Notes: generated from the sequence alone by a model not told the origin. A stretch of DNA of 64,000 nt from Hoeflea prorocentri (GCF_027944115.1 NZ_JAPJZI010000001.1:3658001-3722000), one strand, 5' to 3'; shown: positions 8,701 through 19,166, counted from the first letter of the stretch. Translations and numbers: made by a program.

Positions 8701-9489
8701 CTAGTCCTTGCGGAAAATCACACTGCCCAGCCAGCCGGTTATCATGGCAAGGGCCACGGCCAAAAGGCCGTAGATGAAGGAATGGTTCTGCGCCAGTTCG
8801 AAAATGAACTGCTCAAGACCGGTCTTGACGACGCGCATGCGCAGTTGCCGTTCCATCATGAATTCATTGTTCTTGAACAGGAAGGCGCGCAGCTTGTGCT
8901 CCCCGACGGGAATGTTGGCCGGCAGGCGGATTGTTGCGCGAAACAGGCTGGAGGAGACAAATTCCACCCCGACCGGCTCGCTTTGATAAAGCCCGTCCTC
9001 GACCCGCAGACGCAGGAGCGCTTCCTTGAACTCGGGCACCCGCGTCGCATCCCCCACATTGCCCGAGGGCGTCAGGTGGATGTGCTCAATGCCGATCGTC
9101 TGCCCGCTCAACTCGATCTGCTTGGCGATCCGGTTGATCGGCAAGGTGCTTGAGATCGAATAGGAGGCGGGAGCCGGCTCGAAATTCATCGAATAGCGGT
9201 TGATCCAGATGCCGAAGACCCGGTCCTTCTTGCGGACAACGGTTTCCCTCGCCGGCCCTTCCAAAGCAACGATGATGTCATAACGCCCAAGCTGAAGCAG
9301 CAGATCGTCGGCATTGTCGAGGGCACCGAAGACCGTCAGGTCGGCGCCGGCAAAGTCGGAGGTGATGGCGATCTCGTTGGTCGAGATGCCGATTTCAAGC
9401 TGCTCGTCATCCGCGCGCGTTGCCTGACTGCCCATGACAGCCAGAAACAGGAGCGCCCGGAGCGCGATGCCGATCTTGCCCACCATCAC
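8701..9489 (-). CDS. TIGR02186 family membrane protein
   Basis: A 262-residue protein with an N-terminal signal peptide (ALRALLFLAVMGSQATRA) and one C-terminal membrane helix (YGLLAVALAMITGWLGSVIF). The body (EIGISTNEIAITSDFAGADLTVFGALD and later RKKDRVFGIWIN) matches the alphaproteobacterial family I know as TIGR02186. Its start overlaps the stop of the upstream TauE-type gene by 4 bp, a conserved pairing that suggests it is a periplasm-facing accessory of that permease. The molecular function is unproven. Confidence 0.85.
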   Translation of the reverse strand: MMVGKIGIALRALLFLAVMGSQATRADDEQLEIGISTNEIAITSDFAGADLTVFGALDNADDLLLQLGRYDIIVALEGPARETVVRKKDRVFGIWINRYSMNFEPAPASYSISSTLPINRIAKQIELSGQTIGIEHIHLTPSGNVGDATRVPEFKEALLRLRVEDGLYQSEPVGVEFVSSSLFRATIRLPANIPVGEHKLRAFLFKNNEFMMERQLRMRVVKTGLEQFIFELAQNHSFIYGLLAVALAMITGWLGSVIFRKD

Positions 9490-10412
9490 AGACCATCCTT
9501 GATGATCGAGACCGAATAAAGCTCGTCGGGCTGGATGACGAGGTCGAGCGCCAACCGCACGCCGACCGCAAGGACCAGCAGCGCCAGGAGCGCGCGCAAC
9601 TGTTCACCGCGAAGCTTCTGCCCGACACGCACGCCGTATTGCGCGCCGATGACTCCGGCAACCATCAAAAGTCCGGCCAGGAACACGTCGACGGACTGGT
9701 TCGTCGTCGCCTGCACGATGGTGGTAAAGGCGGTCACGAAGATGATCTGAAACAGCGAGGTTCCGATCACCACATTGGTGGGAATGCGCAGAAGATAAAT
9801 CATGGCCGGAACCATGATAAAACCGCCGCCGACACCCATGATGGACGTCAGCACGCCGATGCCGAAGCCGAGCACGATGACCGGAATGACGCTCAGATAA
9901 ATCTTTGAGCGCTTGAAGCGCATCTTGAACGGCAAGCGGTGCACCCAGTTGTGCTGACCGGGTTTGCGCAGAGAAACCGGCTGGTTCGCCGCCGCCCGGC
10001 GCAACGAGTTGATGCTCTCGATCAGCATAAGGCTGCCGATAATCCCGAGAAACGTGACGTAAAACAGCGAAATGATCAGATCCAGCTGACCCAAACTTCG
10101 CAACAGTGTGAAGAGGTAAATGCCGACCGACGCGCCGAACAGGCCGCCGATCAGGAGCATCGTTCCCAGTTTGACATCAAGCGTTCCGCGCCGGAAATGC
10201 GAAAGGGCGCCGGAGAAAGAAGACGCGACAACCTGGTTGGCACCCGTCGCAACGGCAACGGCCGGCGGGATATTGTAGAATATCAGCAGCGGCGTGATGA
10301 GGAAGCCGCCGCCGACACCGAACATGCCCGAGAGAAACCCGACCGCAGCGCCCATTCCGAGAATGATAAAAGCGTTTACGGATAGTTCCGCTATGGGCAG
10401 ATAAATGCTCAT
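9486..10412 (-). CDS. Sulfite/organosulfur exporter TauE/SafE family permease
   Basis: A membrane protein of 308 residues with about eight hydrophobic segments. The TauE/SafE signatures GFLSGMFGVGGGFLITPLL and GIGVLTSIMGVGGGFIMVP occur once in each half. The family exports sulfite or sulfonate-derived anions. ATG at 10412 (MSIYLPIAEL) is preferred over the ATG at 10463, because the extra 17 residues look untranslated. It is translationally coupled (4-bp overlap) to the TIGR02186 gene downstream. The substrate is inferred from family only. Confidence 0.9.
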   Translation of the reverse strand: MSIYLPIAELSVNAFIILGMGAAVGFLSGMFGVGGGFLITPLLIFYNIPPAVAVATGANQVVASSFSGALSHFRRGTLDVKLGTMLLIGGLFGASVGIYLFTLLRSLGQLDLIISLFYVTFLGIIGSLMLIESINSLRRAAANQPVSLRKPGQHNWVHRLPFKMRFKRSKIYLSVIPVIVLGFGIGVLTSIMGVGGGFIMVPAMIYLLRIPTNVVIGTSLFQIIFVTAFTTIVQATTNQSVDVFLAGLLMVAGVIGAQYGVRVGQKLRGEQLRALLALLVLAVGVRLALDLVIQPDELYSVSIIKDGL

Positions 10413-10583
10413 GTCAGGCCGAAGTGGCGCATCCCGATTTGTTAGAACGGGTGCGATGCGCACCCTATCCTGTCATGCGCTTTAAGTTTACCCAAGTCAA
10501 TTGCCGCGCTTGGGACCAGAAGCGCCTGTTTTTTATGGCCAGATTCAGCCGTCTCGTCGTCTCAATGAACCCTAAAACGAACA

Positions 10584-10611
10584 GACCGCCCGGTCCAGTG
10601 GACGGGCGGTC
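10584..10611 (-). terminator. Intrinsic terminator of the PodJ-like gene
   Basis: GACCGCCCG (10584-10592) pairs perfectly with CGGGCGGTC (10603-10611). Read on the minus strand the stem is followed by TGTTCGTTTTAGG, a weak T-rich tail. It lies about 40 bp past the stop of the minus-strand PodJ-like gene, and could also block read-through from the other side. Confidence 0.7.
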
Positions 10612-10651
10612 GCTTTGTCATTTTGGTTAAGACCGGAAGGCCGGATTTGCC

Positions 10652-13600
10652 CTAGTTGTTTCTGGCGATCAGCTCCTTGACCAGCGCATCATTGACTTCG
10701 CCGGTGGGCTCAAGCCCGACCGATTCCTGAAAGGCCTTGATGGCACTGACCGTGCGGTCGCCCATGATGCCGTCAACTCCCCCGGTATCGAAACCGTTCT
10801 TTGTCAGGATCGCCTGAATGTTCTTGACCGCCTTGGTCATATCCACAGAAGCCGTGCGGGTTTCAGAGCCACGCCATTCCGGTGGGATGACAACAACATT
10901 TGCGGCTTCAACCAGCGGCGCGGCTTTCCAGAGTTCAACCTTCGCCCGCGCGCTTTCAAGTTGCTCGGGCCGCAGAGCTTTGGCGACCTCATCACGCTTG
11001 TTGGCCGCATCCTTGTCACCGGATTTTGCTGCGATGGCGAACCATTTATAGGTTTCTTCCAGATCCTGCGAAACGCCGGTGCCGCGCGCGTGGAGGATCG
11101 CCAGATTGAACTGGCTGTCCTTGACGCCGAGATCCGCGGCCTTGGTGAACCATTGACCGGCGGCGGCGTAATCCGGTTCGCCATTGTGGCCGATTGCGCT
11201 CAGGACGGCGAGATTGTGCATTGCGCTTGCGTTGCCCTGCTCAGCGGCCTTGTTGTACCAGTCGGTCGCGATATCGAGATCGCGTTCAACGCCTGTGCCC
11301 TTTTCGTAGAAATTGGCGAGGCGGTATTGAGCGGGCGCAAAACCGCGGTCCGCGGAGAGCTTGTACCACCTGGCCGCTTCGCCAAGATCGGTCGGAACAC
11401 CCCTGCCCTCGGTATAGCGGGCGCCGATCTCGAAGAGAGCCAGTGAATCGCCGTCCGCCGCAGCTTCCCTGAGAGCCAACGGCCCGACGGATTCGGAAGG
11501 CAGGGCAATCGGCTCCAGACTTGGTGCCGGATCAACTGCCGCAATCTGCGTTGTGTCGGAATCTACCGAAGCAACCTGCTCGAGAGAGGGTGCGGGAGCC
11601 GAAGACTGAAAGCTAGAGGTTGGCTGAACCTCGTTGTCGGCCGACATGGTCTGCGCCGTCGACATCAATGCATCGTTGCCCAAAGCGGGAACGGGATTGG
11701 GATCGATTTCCTCGACACTCTCCTTATTGATCACCTCGACCTTGGGGAGATCAGGTGCCACGGCAACAACCGGTTCGGTCACCGGTTCGGTTACCGGCTC
11801 GACCACGGCGGGTTTCTCAACCGCCGCGTTTTGGACATTCCTTTCGCCGCCGCCGCCAATAAATCCGGAGAGCAGCGGATAAGAGATCACGGCCAGAAGC
11901 ACTGCTCCGGCAGCAATCAGCAATGGTTTGCGTACAAGACTGCCGCTCCGCTTGCCGGACTTGCGTTTTGTTCCTGCAAGGTCCGCCTCACCCTCCAGAT
12001 CGGCCGCTTCACTTGCCGCCGCGCGAGCCGCGCGCCGGGCGGCTGCGATGAAATCCGCCTTGTCGCTTTTTCCGTGTTCGGATTCAGCCGAATAGGTTCC
12101 TTCCTGGCCGGCAAGGGTCTGCGCTTCACGGACCTTTGCCATGATGCGTTTGATGTCCGGCGCACCGGAGCCGGGTTCCAGCGGCGTATTGGCGGTTTCA
12201 GGATCGATCCCGCCTTCCGGCTCCATCTCGATCACCGGCTCCACGGCATCGCCGTCCCGGTCGTCTTCGCCAGGCTGGAAATTCTCCTGTGGGAGATCAC
12301 CGACCGGATCGATAGACGGTGCCGGATCAATCTGCTGCAGCTCGTGATTGAGGCGGTCCGCTGCGGTATTTGCGCTGGAGCCGAGCTTCATGCGATCCTT
12401 CAGGCCTGAGAGCAGCGACCTGCTGCGGCGGCTTTCCGGCTCACCGGGCAGCAAATCGTCAGCATTTTCAAGTGCCGGCTCATCACGCTCCGACGGAGTG
12501 TGGATATCGTCCCGCACCGGGTCGCGGTCGACTGGCGGATAGACAGCAGACGCGGTTTGCAAGGGTGGCGCCGGCGTCCGCTCCTGGTCGCCGAAGCGGT
12601 CATCCATGGCGAAGTTCACTGGTCCGGAAGCGGGCGAAACATGATGCTGCGCGGATTCTTCCAGCCTCTCAAGGCGGCTGGCGATCTTGAGAAGCGTGTC
12701 GTGAACGGCATCTATGGTCCGGCTGCTGCGCTCCTCGCTGCGACGGCTTAGATCTTCCAGCGAGCGCAGGTCGCTGACAAGCGATTCAATGGCCGCCATA
12801 TCGGCAGCTGGTGCACCGCGATGCTGGAAATTGGCAACGGCGGTCTCGGCGGCCTGGCGCGCCGCCTCGATCACCATATCCTCGTCTTTTGCGCGACTGA
12901 CGGACAAATGATCTTCGATGGCTGCGAGCCTCGGCTCCAGCACCGCGGCGGTTTCGCCGTCCGTGTCAGGGTTGTTCAGGATCTGCGAAAGGCCCGAAAC
13001 CTGGTCCTCCAGATTGCGGATGGCATCATCGCTGACATAGTTGGGCGACTGGCTTTCATCGAGCCGTGCTGCAAGATCCGCGAGACGCATCTCGATGGGC
13101 GTAAAGTCTACCACCGGCTCGCGCCCGACACTGTGCTCAACCCGGTTGGCAAGCTCTTCCATCCGGCTGTAGAGCATATCCTGATTGCCGTTTGTCGCCG
13201 TCAGGTCCGAATTGATATTGTCGATGCGCAATGTCAGATCGCTCAGGTGAGAAGCAAGCTGCGCATTGACGCCCTCGACGTCGATCGCATCGACCTTGCG
13301 CGACAGTTCATCAAGCTGTGCAATGAGGTGCGGATCCGTATTGGAAAACTGCTGAACCAGGGTATGGGTCAGGTTGTCCAGCCGTTCGGCAACGGCGGAA
13401 ATGGCCTCCTCGTGAGCGAGTTCTTCAACCCGCCGTGTCAAAGCCTCCATACGCTCCGACATTTCATTATGGGCCTGGCTGGTCCGACCGATCTGCGTCT
13501 GGTTGGACTGGCCGATCTCACCGATACGCTCGACAAGCGCATCCATACGGCTTTCAAGCCGCTCAACGATCTCCTGATCGACACTGTTGGCCTGTGCCGA

Positions 13601-14470
13601 CTGGGTGGCGACGATGGCGCGGCTGATCTCGTCCAGTCTTTCGTCAAGCAGGGCGAACTGGCGGGCAACTTCCGGATCCGCGGCAGCGGGCTGGCGCGCC
13701 ATCACGTCAATGGCGTTGACCAGCATCTTGATCTTGTCCTCAAGCGCATGCAGCGGCAGCGCTGACGGCAACTGGCCGATGGAGGATTTGATGTCGTCCA
13801 GGCGATAGGACAGGGTGATCAGCTCCTCACGGACCGCCGCCGGATCGAGATCGGAGATGCGTTCTTCAAACCCTTCCCAGCGATTTTCGAGCCGGCGCAT
13901 GCTGTCCTCGCGCGCCATCTCGTTGATCATGGTGCGCAGTTCGTCGAGCTCGTGGTGCAGCACTTGGGCGTTCTGATCGGGCCTGGCGTTCTCGAATGCC
14001 GCAATCTGGTCGGCGAGCCGCGCCAGATCCTCGCGCACCTCGCCGGGCATTGCCGATGAGCCGGTGATGGTTTTGATTTCATCGACGTCGCGGCGCATGT
14101 CGTTGCGCAGGGAGACCAATGCGTCAGCGATCTCCCTCATGGCATTGCCGGTTTCGCGGGACGCGGCATTCGTTGCAGCCTGCTGCCTGCCGCTGTCATA
14201 ATGACCGGATGGCTCGCGTTGCGGCATGGGCTGACGCACGGGTTGCCGCAATCTTTCCGACTGAAGCTGCTGCCTTTCAGTCTGGCGCTGCTGCCAGCTG
14301 TCCCTTTCCGGGGCCTGCTGAGGCGTTTCCTGCCTGCGGTTATGGTGCCGGTTGCGATGGTTCAGCGCTTCAATGCGCGCCTCAAGATCGGCGATTGACT
14401 GGTTCAATACGTCGACAGAGGAATTTTGCCGGGCGTCATGCCAGTTTTTCGGAGGTCTCGATCTGTTCAT
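10652..14470 (-). CDS. podJ: PodJ-like polar localization protein (coiled coil, Sel1 repeats, peptidoglycan-binding domain)
   Basis: A 1272-residue protein. Residues 1 to about 620 are rich in heptads with repeated ALEDKI/LDERLDEI-type segments (long coiled coil). An acidic Pro-rich linker follows, then one membrane helix (LLIAAGAVLLAVISYPLL, about residues 846-866), a periplasmic linker with VTEPVTEPV repeats, about four Sel1/TPR repeats (for example ALFEIGARYTEGRGV and AQYRLANFYEKGTGV) and a C-terminal PG_binding_1 domain (ILTKNGFDTGGVDGIMGDRT). This matches PodJ of Caulobacter and Agrobacterium, which organises the new pole. Gene symbol by architecture only. A terminator follows it. Confidence 0.82.
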   Translation of the reverse strand: MNRSRPPKNWHDARQNSSVDVLNQSIADLEARIEALNHRNRHHNRRQETPQQAPERDSWQQRQTERQQLQSERLRQPVRQPMPQREPSGHYDSGRQQAATNAASRETGNAMREIADALVSLRNDMRRDVDEIKTITGSSAMPGEVREDLARLADQIAAFENARPDQNAQVLHHELDELRTMINEMAREDSMRRLENRWEGFEERISDLDPAAVREELITLSYRLDDIKSSIGQLPSALPLHALEDKIKMLVNAIDVMARQPAAADPEVARQFALLDERLDEISRAIVATQSAQANSVDQEIVERLESRMDALVERIGEIGQSNQTQIGRTSQAHNEMSERMEALTRRVEELAHEEAISAVAERLDNLTHTLVQQFSNTDPHLIAQLDELSRKVDAIDVEGVNAQLASHLSDLTLRIDNINSDLTATNGNQDMLYSRMEELANRVEHSVGREPVVDFTPIEMRLADLAARLDESQSPNYVSDDAIRNLEDQVSGLSQILNNPDTDGETAAVLEPRLAAIEDHLSVSRAKDEDMVIEAARQAAETAVANFQHRGAPAADMAAIESLVSDLRSLEDLSRRSEERSSRTIDAVHDTLLKIASRLERLEESAQHHVSPASGPVNFAMDDRFGDQERTPAPPLQTASAVYPPVDRDPVRDDIHTPSERDEPALENADDLLPGEPESRRSRSLLSGLKDRMKLGSSANTAADRLNHELQQIDPAPSIDPVGDLPQENFQPGEDDRDGDAVEPVIEMEPEGGIDPETANTPLEPGSGAPDIKRIMAKVREAQTLAGQEGTYSAESEHGKSDKADFIAAARRAARAAASEAADLEGEADLAGTKRKSGKRSGSLVRKPLLIAAGAVLLAVISYPLLSGFIGGGGERNVQNAAVEKPAVVEPVTEPVTEPVVAVAPDLPKVEVINKESVEEIDPNPVPALGNDALMSTAQTMSADNEVQPTSSFQSSAPAPSLEQVASVDSDTTQIAAVDPAPSLEPIALPSESVGPLALREAAADGDSLALFEIGARYTEGRGVPTDLGEAARWYKLSADRGFAPAQYRLANFYEKGTGVERDLDIATDWYNKAAEQGNASAMHNLAVLSAIGHNGEPDYAAAGQWFTKAADLGVKDSQFNLAILHARGTGVSQDLEETYKWFAIAAKSGDKDAANKRDEVAKALRPEQLESARAKVELWKAAPLVEAANVVVIPPEWRGSETRTASVDMTKAVKNIQAILTKNGFDTGGVDGIMGDRTVSAIKAFQESVGLEPTGEVNDALVKELIARNN

Positions 14471-14807
14471 CTTTTTGTCCGCATCGAATTAAGCACGGTT
14501 GTCCCCTTCCATGGCCACATGCGGGCTTGCCAGGGTCGCTGGGACCGGAAGACCCGATGTAAATGGCAATCCGTCATGAACGAAAAACAAGGGAATCGGG
14601 ATTAACCGCCGTCACCCGCACCTTCTAGAAACGTGGTAAACAACCCGTTAACCCGGGTCAGATTTTTGCAATTTATTTACCTTCGTAAATCGACCGGCGA
14701 AGCGAGCCTTGTTCGACAACCCACACCCCTATCACTTTGAAAGCGCCTGCTGTCAGTGTCACGAGGCTGCTTAAATCCTGTGTCAAAAAGGCTTGATCGG
14801 AAAAATT

Positions 14808-14829
14808 TTGACGTTTACGCAAACGTCAA
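14808..14829. promoter_or_regulatory. Perfect palindrome (operator) at the beta-oxidation operon promoter
   Basis: TTGACGTTT (14808-14816) and AAACGTCAA (14821-14829) are perfect reverse complements separated by ACGC. The element ends 58 bp before the first ATG of the fatty-acid operon. Its TTGACG could be a -35 box, with TTGTAT about 20 bp on as -10, a long spacing that suits MerR-type activators. MerR-type LiuR boxes controlling acyl-CoA degradation genes have, as I recall, similar TTGACGT/TTTACGT halves. The rest of the 417-bp gap from 14471 shows no gene. Confidence 0.6.
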
Positions 14830-14887
14830 TTAATTGTATAGGACGTCAACCACCCTCCAGACCCTTCGGATCAAACGAGAGAGCCCC

Positions 14888-16684
14888 ATGCCAAGCTATC
14901 AGGCCCCCGTTCAAGACACGCTGTTCATTCTCAACGATGTGCTCGGTTACGAGCGCTACAACAACCTGCCGGGATTTTCGGATGCCACCCCGGATGTGGT
15001 CGAGGCCATTCTGCTGGAAGGCTCGAAATTCGCGCAGGAGATCCTGCTGCCGCTCAACCAGGTCGGCGATCAGGAAGGCTGCGTGCGCCATGACGACGGC
15101 TCGGTAAGGACCCCGAAAGGCTTCAAGGACGCATTCGACCAGTATCGCGCCGGCGGCTGGATGGGCCTTTCGGCCGATCCGGAATATGGCGGCCAGGGTC
15201 TTCCGCTCGTCCTGCACACGGCAATCGGCGAATATCTGTCCTCGGCGAATATGGCGCTGATGATGTATCCGGGGCTGACCCAGGGCGCGATTGCCGCGAT
15301 CACCGAACATGGCAACGACGAGCAAAAGGCCAAATGGCTGCCCAAGATGATTGAGGGCTCGTGGACAGGCACGATGAACCTGACCGAGCCGCATTGCGGA
15401 ACGGATCTCGGCCTCTTGCGGACAAAGGCCGTCCCCCAGGACGACGGCAGCTACAAGATCAGCGGTCAGAAAATATTCATATCGGCCGGCGAACACGACA
15501 TGTCGGACAATATTATCCACCTGGTGCTTGCCCGTATCGAGGGCGCGCCGGAAGGTGTCAAAGGCATTTCTCTGTTCATCGTTCCGAAACTCAAGGTCGA
15601 CGATGAGGGCAATGTCACGGACCCGAACGGCGTTTCCTGCGGGTCGCTTGAAGAGAAGATGGGCATTCACGGCAACGCCACATGCGTGATGAACTATGAC
15701 GAGGCGACCGGCTATCTCATCGGCAAGGAGCACAAGGGCCTTGCCGCCATGTTCGTGATGATGAACGAAGCGCGGCTCGGTGTCGGTCTCCAGGGGCTGT
15801 GCCAGTCCGAGATCGCCAGTCAGAACGCCGGCGATTATGCACGCGAACGCATTCAGGGCCGTGCGTTGACCGGCGCCAAGGAGCCGGAAAAGAAAGCTGA
15901 CCCGATCATCGTTCATCCGGATGTCCGGCGCACGCTGATGACCAACAAGGCCTTTAACGAGGCAAGCCGGGCACTTGCCCTTTGGACGGCGCTGCGCTCG
16001 GACCTCAAACACCGCTCCGACGCCGAAGAGGACAGACAGGCCGCCGACGATATGCTCGGCCTGATGACGCCGATCCTCAAAGGTGTGCTGACTGATCGCG
16101 GTTTCGACAATGCGGTTGCCGCGCAGCAGATGTTTGGCGGCCATGGCTATATTGAAGAATGGGGGATGAGCCAGTATGTGCGCGACGCGCGTATCGCCAT
16201 GATCTATGAGGGCGCAAACGGCATCCAGGCACTTGACCTGGTGGGCCGCAAGCTCGGCGCAAATAACGGACGCGCGGTCATGGCTTATTTCAAGGAAGTC
16301 GGCGACTTCTGCGAGGAGCACCGCAACGACGAGAAGATGGCTCCCGTCACCAAAGCATTGAAGAAAGGCCTCAATGACCTGCAGGCATCGACCATGTGGT
16401 TCATGCAGAACGGCATGTCCAATCCCGACAATGCCGGCGCCGGCTCGACCGACTATATGCACCTCTTCGGCCTTGTGGCGCTCGGCTATATGTGGGCGCA
16501 GATGACCAAGGTCGCACAGGACAAACTTGCCGAAGGCGCCGGCGACGATAAGGCCTATCTTGAAAACAAGCTGATCACATCGCGTTTCTTCTTTGAGCGC
16601 ATGCTGCCCGAAACCGCGCTGCGCCGCCAGCGTGTCGAAGCAGGGGCCGAAGCGGTCATGGCGCTTGATGCCGAGGCATTTTAA
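14888..16684 (+). CDS. Acyl-CoA dehydrogenase (about 600-residue type)
   Basis: A 598-residue FAD enzyme catalysing the first oxidation of fatty acyl-CoA. Visible are the FAD/substrate segment [15 protein letters not shown], the mid-domain [35 protein letters not shown] and the catalytic-base motif [19 protein letters not shown] (E441), followed by the extra C-terminal domain of the long acyl-CoA dehydrogenase class. ATG 14888 ([10 protein letters not shown]) is the usual family start; an upstream ATG at 14834 lies too close to the operator. First gene of a four-gene beta-oxidation operon ending at 21397. Confidence 0.93.
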   Translation: MPSYQAPVQDTLFILNDVLGYERYNNLPGFSDATPDVVEAILLEGSKFAQEILLPLNQVGDQEGCVRHDDGSVRTPKGFKDAFDQYRAGGWMGLSADPEYGGQGLPLVLHTAIGEYLSSANMALMMYPGLTQGAIAAITEHGNDEQKAKWLPKMIEGSWTGTMNLTEPHCGTDLGLLRTKAVPQDDGSYKISGQKIFISAGEHDMSDNIIHLVLARIEGAPEGVKGISLFIVPKLKVDDEGNVTDPNGVSCGSLEEKMGIHGNATCVMNYDEATGYLIGKEHKGLAAMFVMMNEARLGVGLQGLCQSEIASQNAGDYARERIQGRALTGAKEPEKKADPIIVHPDVRRTLMTNKAFNEASRALALWTALRSDLKHRSDAEEDRQAADDMLGLMTPILKGVLTDRGFDNAVAAQQMFGGHGYIEEWGMSQYVRDARIAMIYEGANGIQALDLVGRKLGANNGRAVMAYFKEVGDFCEEHRNDEKMAPVTKALKKGLNDLQASTMWFMQNGMSNPDNAGAGSTDYMHLFGLVALGYMWAQMTKVAQDKLAEGAGDDKAYLENKLITSRFFFERMLPETALRRQRVEAGAEAVMALDAEAF

Positions 16685-16771
16685 ACCCTGAGGGCTTGTG
16701 ACCCTGCAGGCCCGCCCCACATTTAAGTCATGAGAGGTCCGGCGCTGCCGGTCCTTTCCGGAGGATATTTG

Positions 16772-17944
16772 ATGAACACCCCGCCCGCACAGATCCTGGA
16801 GGTTCCGACACCTGAGTGGATGAGTAATGATCTCTCCATGCTGCAGGACATGGCGGGCCGGTTCATGAATAGCGAGATCGCGCCTGAATATGAGCGCTAC
16901 GAACGGGAAGAGATCGTCGACCGGGAGGCATGGGAAAAGGCCGGAGCGGCCGGTCTCCTTTGCGCGTCCATGCCGGAAGAATATGGCGGTGCCGGCGGCA
17001 CCTATGCCCATGAAGCCGTCATCACCGAGGCAATCGGCCATAGCGGCGTCGACGGCTTCGGCATCGCCCTGCACAACGCCATTGTCGCGCCATACATTCT
17101 TCACCACGGATCGGAAGAGCAGAAACAGCGCTGGTTGCCGCGCCTGGCGAGCGGCGAACTGATCGGCGCCATCGCCATGACGGAACCGGGCGCAGGCTCG
17201 GACCTTCAAGGCATCAAGACAACGGCGAAGAAGGACGGAAACCACTACGTCATTAACGGGTCGAAGACTTTCATCACCAACGGTCAAAACGCCAATCTGA
17301 TCATTGTGGTCACAAAGACGGACCCCTCCGCCGGAGCCAAAGGAACGTCGCTGATGATTGTCGAGACCGACGAGGTGGACGGTTTCGAGCGGGGCCGCAA
17401 CCTCGACAAGATCGGCCTGAAGGCGAACGACACGTCGGAGCTCTTTTTCAACGATGTGCGCATTCCGACCTCAAACCTGATCGGTGCGGAAGAAGGTCAG
17501 GGTTTCGTCCAGCTTATGACCGAACTGCCACAGGAGCGCCTGCTGATAGCCAACCAGGCGATTGCAATGATCGAACGCGCCCTGGCGCTGACCATCGACT
17601 ATGTCCGCGAGCGCAAGGCGTTCGGCAAATCCGTGCTGGACTTTCAGAACACGCAATTCAAGCTCGCCGAGCTGAAATCGGAAGCCACAATGGCGCGGGT
17701 TTTTGTCAATCACTGTGTCGAACAGCACCTTTCCGGCGCGCTCACGCCGACCACCGCCTCGATGGCGAAATACCTGCTGACCGATCTGCAATGCAGGGTC
17801 ATGGACGAATGCCTGCAACTGCATGGCGGTTATGGCTACATGAACGAATACCCCATCGCCCGCATGTTCCGCGACGCACGCGTTCAGCGGATCTATGGCG
17901 GCACCAATGAAATCATGAAACTGCTCATCGCACGGAGCCTTTAA
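16772..17944 (+). CDS. Acyl-CoA dehydrogenase (IVD/LCAD-like type)
   Basis: A 390-residue acyl-CoA dehydrogenase of standard length. FAD and substrate motifs are AIAMTEPGAGSDLQGIKTTA, VINGSKTFITNGQNA and LHGGYGYMNEYPIARMFRDAR. The MCAD catalytic position reads YGGTNEI (Gly instead of Glu), while a glutamate is present in PQERLLIANQ (E255), the position used by isovaleryl- and long-chain enzymes. Ribosome site GGAGG (16760-16764) selects ATG 16772; the ATG at 16730 lacks one. It lies 87 bp after the first dehydrogenase. Chain-length preference is unknown. Confidence 0.93.
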   Translation: MNTPPAQILEVPTPEWMSNDLSMLQDMAGRFMNSEIAPEYERYEREEIVDREAWEKAGAAGLLCASMPEEYGGAGGTYAHEAVITEAIGHSGVDGFGIALHNAIVAPYILHHGSEEQKQRWLPRLASGELIGAIAMTEPGAGSDLQGIKTTAKKDGNHYVINGSKTFITNGQNANLIIVVTKTDPSAGAKGTSLMIVETDEVDGFERGRNLDKIGLKANDTSELFFNDVRIPTSNLIGAEEGQGFVQLMTELPQERLLIANQAIAMIERALALTIDYVRERKAFGKSVLDFQNTQFKLAELKSEATMARVFVNHCVEQHLSGALTPTTASMAKYLLTDLQCRVMDECLQLHGGYGYMNEYPIARMFRDARVQRIYGGTNEIMKLLIARSL

Positions 17945-17957
17945 GGAGACCACGACC

Positions 17958-19166
17958 ATGGCTGACACCTTTATCTACGATCATGTGCGCACCCCGCGGG
18001 GACGCGGAAAAAAGGACGGCAGCCTGCATGAGGTTCCGTCCGCGCGTCTCGGCGCGAAAGTGCTTGAGGCCATCCGCGACCGCAACGAACTCGACACCTC
18101 GACAGTTGACGACGTCATTTTCGGCTGCGTCGATCCGGTTATGGAGGCCGGCGGCGACATTGCCCGCGCGTCAATCTTCGAGGCAGGCTATGCAACGCAA
18201 GCGCCGGGCATGCAGATCAACCGGTTCTGCGCATCGGGCCTTGATGCGGTCAATATGGGCGCGGCGAAGATCGGCCAGGGTGCCGACGACATCGTGATCA
18301 CCGGCGGCGTTGAATCCATGTCGCGCATCGGCATCGGCATGTCGGGGGGCGCCTGGTTCATGGACCCTTCGGTCAACCTGCCCTCCTATTTCATGCCGCA
18401 AGGCGTGTCGGCCGACCTGATCGCCACCAAATACGGCTTTTCCCGCGACGATGTGGACGCCTATTCGGTCGAGAGCCAGAAGCGCGCCGCCCATGCCTGG
18501 GAGAAGGGATATTTCAAGAACTCGGTCGTTCCGGTGAAAGATCAGAACGGCCTGATGATCCTTGACCATGACGAGCATATGCGCCCCGAAACGGACATGC
18601 AGAGCCTTGCCTCTCTCAATGCTTCGTTTGAGATCATGGGTGAAATGGGCGGTTTCGATGCGGTGGCCGTTCAGGCGCATCCCGATGTCGAGATGGTCAA
18701 GCATGTCCATCACGCCGGCAACTCGTCCGGTATCGTCGACGGTGCCGCAGCGGTTCTGATGGGATCGGCCGAGGGCGGCAAGAAGATGGGGCTTAAGCCA
18801 CGCGCCAAAATCCGCGCCTTCACCAATATCGGCTCTGATCCGGCCCTGATGCTGACCGGTCCGGTTGACGTGACGCAAAAATTGTTCGAGCGGGCCGGCA
18901 TGACACCCAACGATATCGACCTTTTCGAACTCAATGAGGCATTCGCGTCGGTGGTGCTGCGGTACATGCAGGCACTCGACATTCCGCACGACAAGATCAA
19001 CGTCAACGGCGGGGCCATCGCCATGGGCCACCCGCTCGGCGCGACCGGTGCGATGATCCTCGGAACGGTTCTTGACGAACTGGAGCGCCGGGACCTCAAC
19101 ACAGCGCTCGTGACACTGTGCATCGGCGCGGGCATGGGCACCGCCACCATCATAGAGCGCGTTTAA
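17958..19166 (+). CDS. fadA: Acetyl-CoA C-acyltransferase (thiolase)
   Basis: A 402-residue thiolase that cleaves 3-ketoacyl-CoA. The nucleophile is C91 in NRFCASGLDAV, the catalytic His lies in NGGAIAMGHPLGATGA and the second Cys in CIGAGMGTATI; NEAFASV is also present. An AAGGAG ribosome site overlaps the upstream stop and precedes ATG by about 10 nt, so translation is probably coupled. Symbol used by role in the operon with the FadB/J-type gene downstream; a biosynthetic (PhaA-like) role is less likely in this context. Confidence 0.92.
   Translation: MADTFIYDHVRTPRGRGKKDGSLHEVPSARLGAKVLEAIRDRNELDTSTVDDVIFGCVDPVMEAGGDIARASIFEAGYATQAPGMQINRFCASGLDAVNMGAAKIGQGADDIVITGGVESMSRIGIGMSGGAWFMDPSVNLPSYFMPQGVSADLIATKYGFSRDDVDAYSVESQKRAAHAWEKGYFKNSVVPVKDQNGLMILDHDEHMRPETDMQSLASLNASFEIMGEMGGFDAVAVQAHPDVEMVKHVHHAGNSSGIVDGAAAVLMGSAEGGKKMGLKPRAKIRAFTNIGSDPALMLTGPVDVTQKLFERAGMTPNDIDLFELNEAFASVVLRYMQALDIPHDKINVNGGAIAMGHPLGATGAMILGTVLDELERRDLNTALVTLCIGAGMGTATIIERV

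Noticed and set aside
11760-11830. Short tandem repeats (VTEPV units) inside the PodJ-like gene considered as a repeat array
   Set aside because: They are in-frame linker repeats of a periplasmic segment, with no direct repeats and spacers of CRISPR type. No CRISPR array was seen in the window.
14846-17287. Open frame of 813 codons on the minus strand across the acyl-CoA dehydrogenase genes
   Set aside because: It mirrors two clearly real plus-strand genes with full FAD and catalytic motifs. Its translation has no recognisable domain, and long antisense frames are common in G+C-rich coding DNA.
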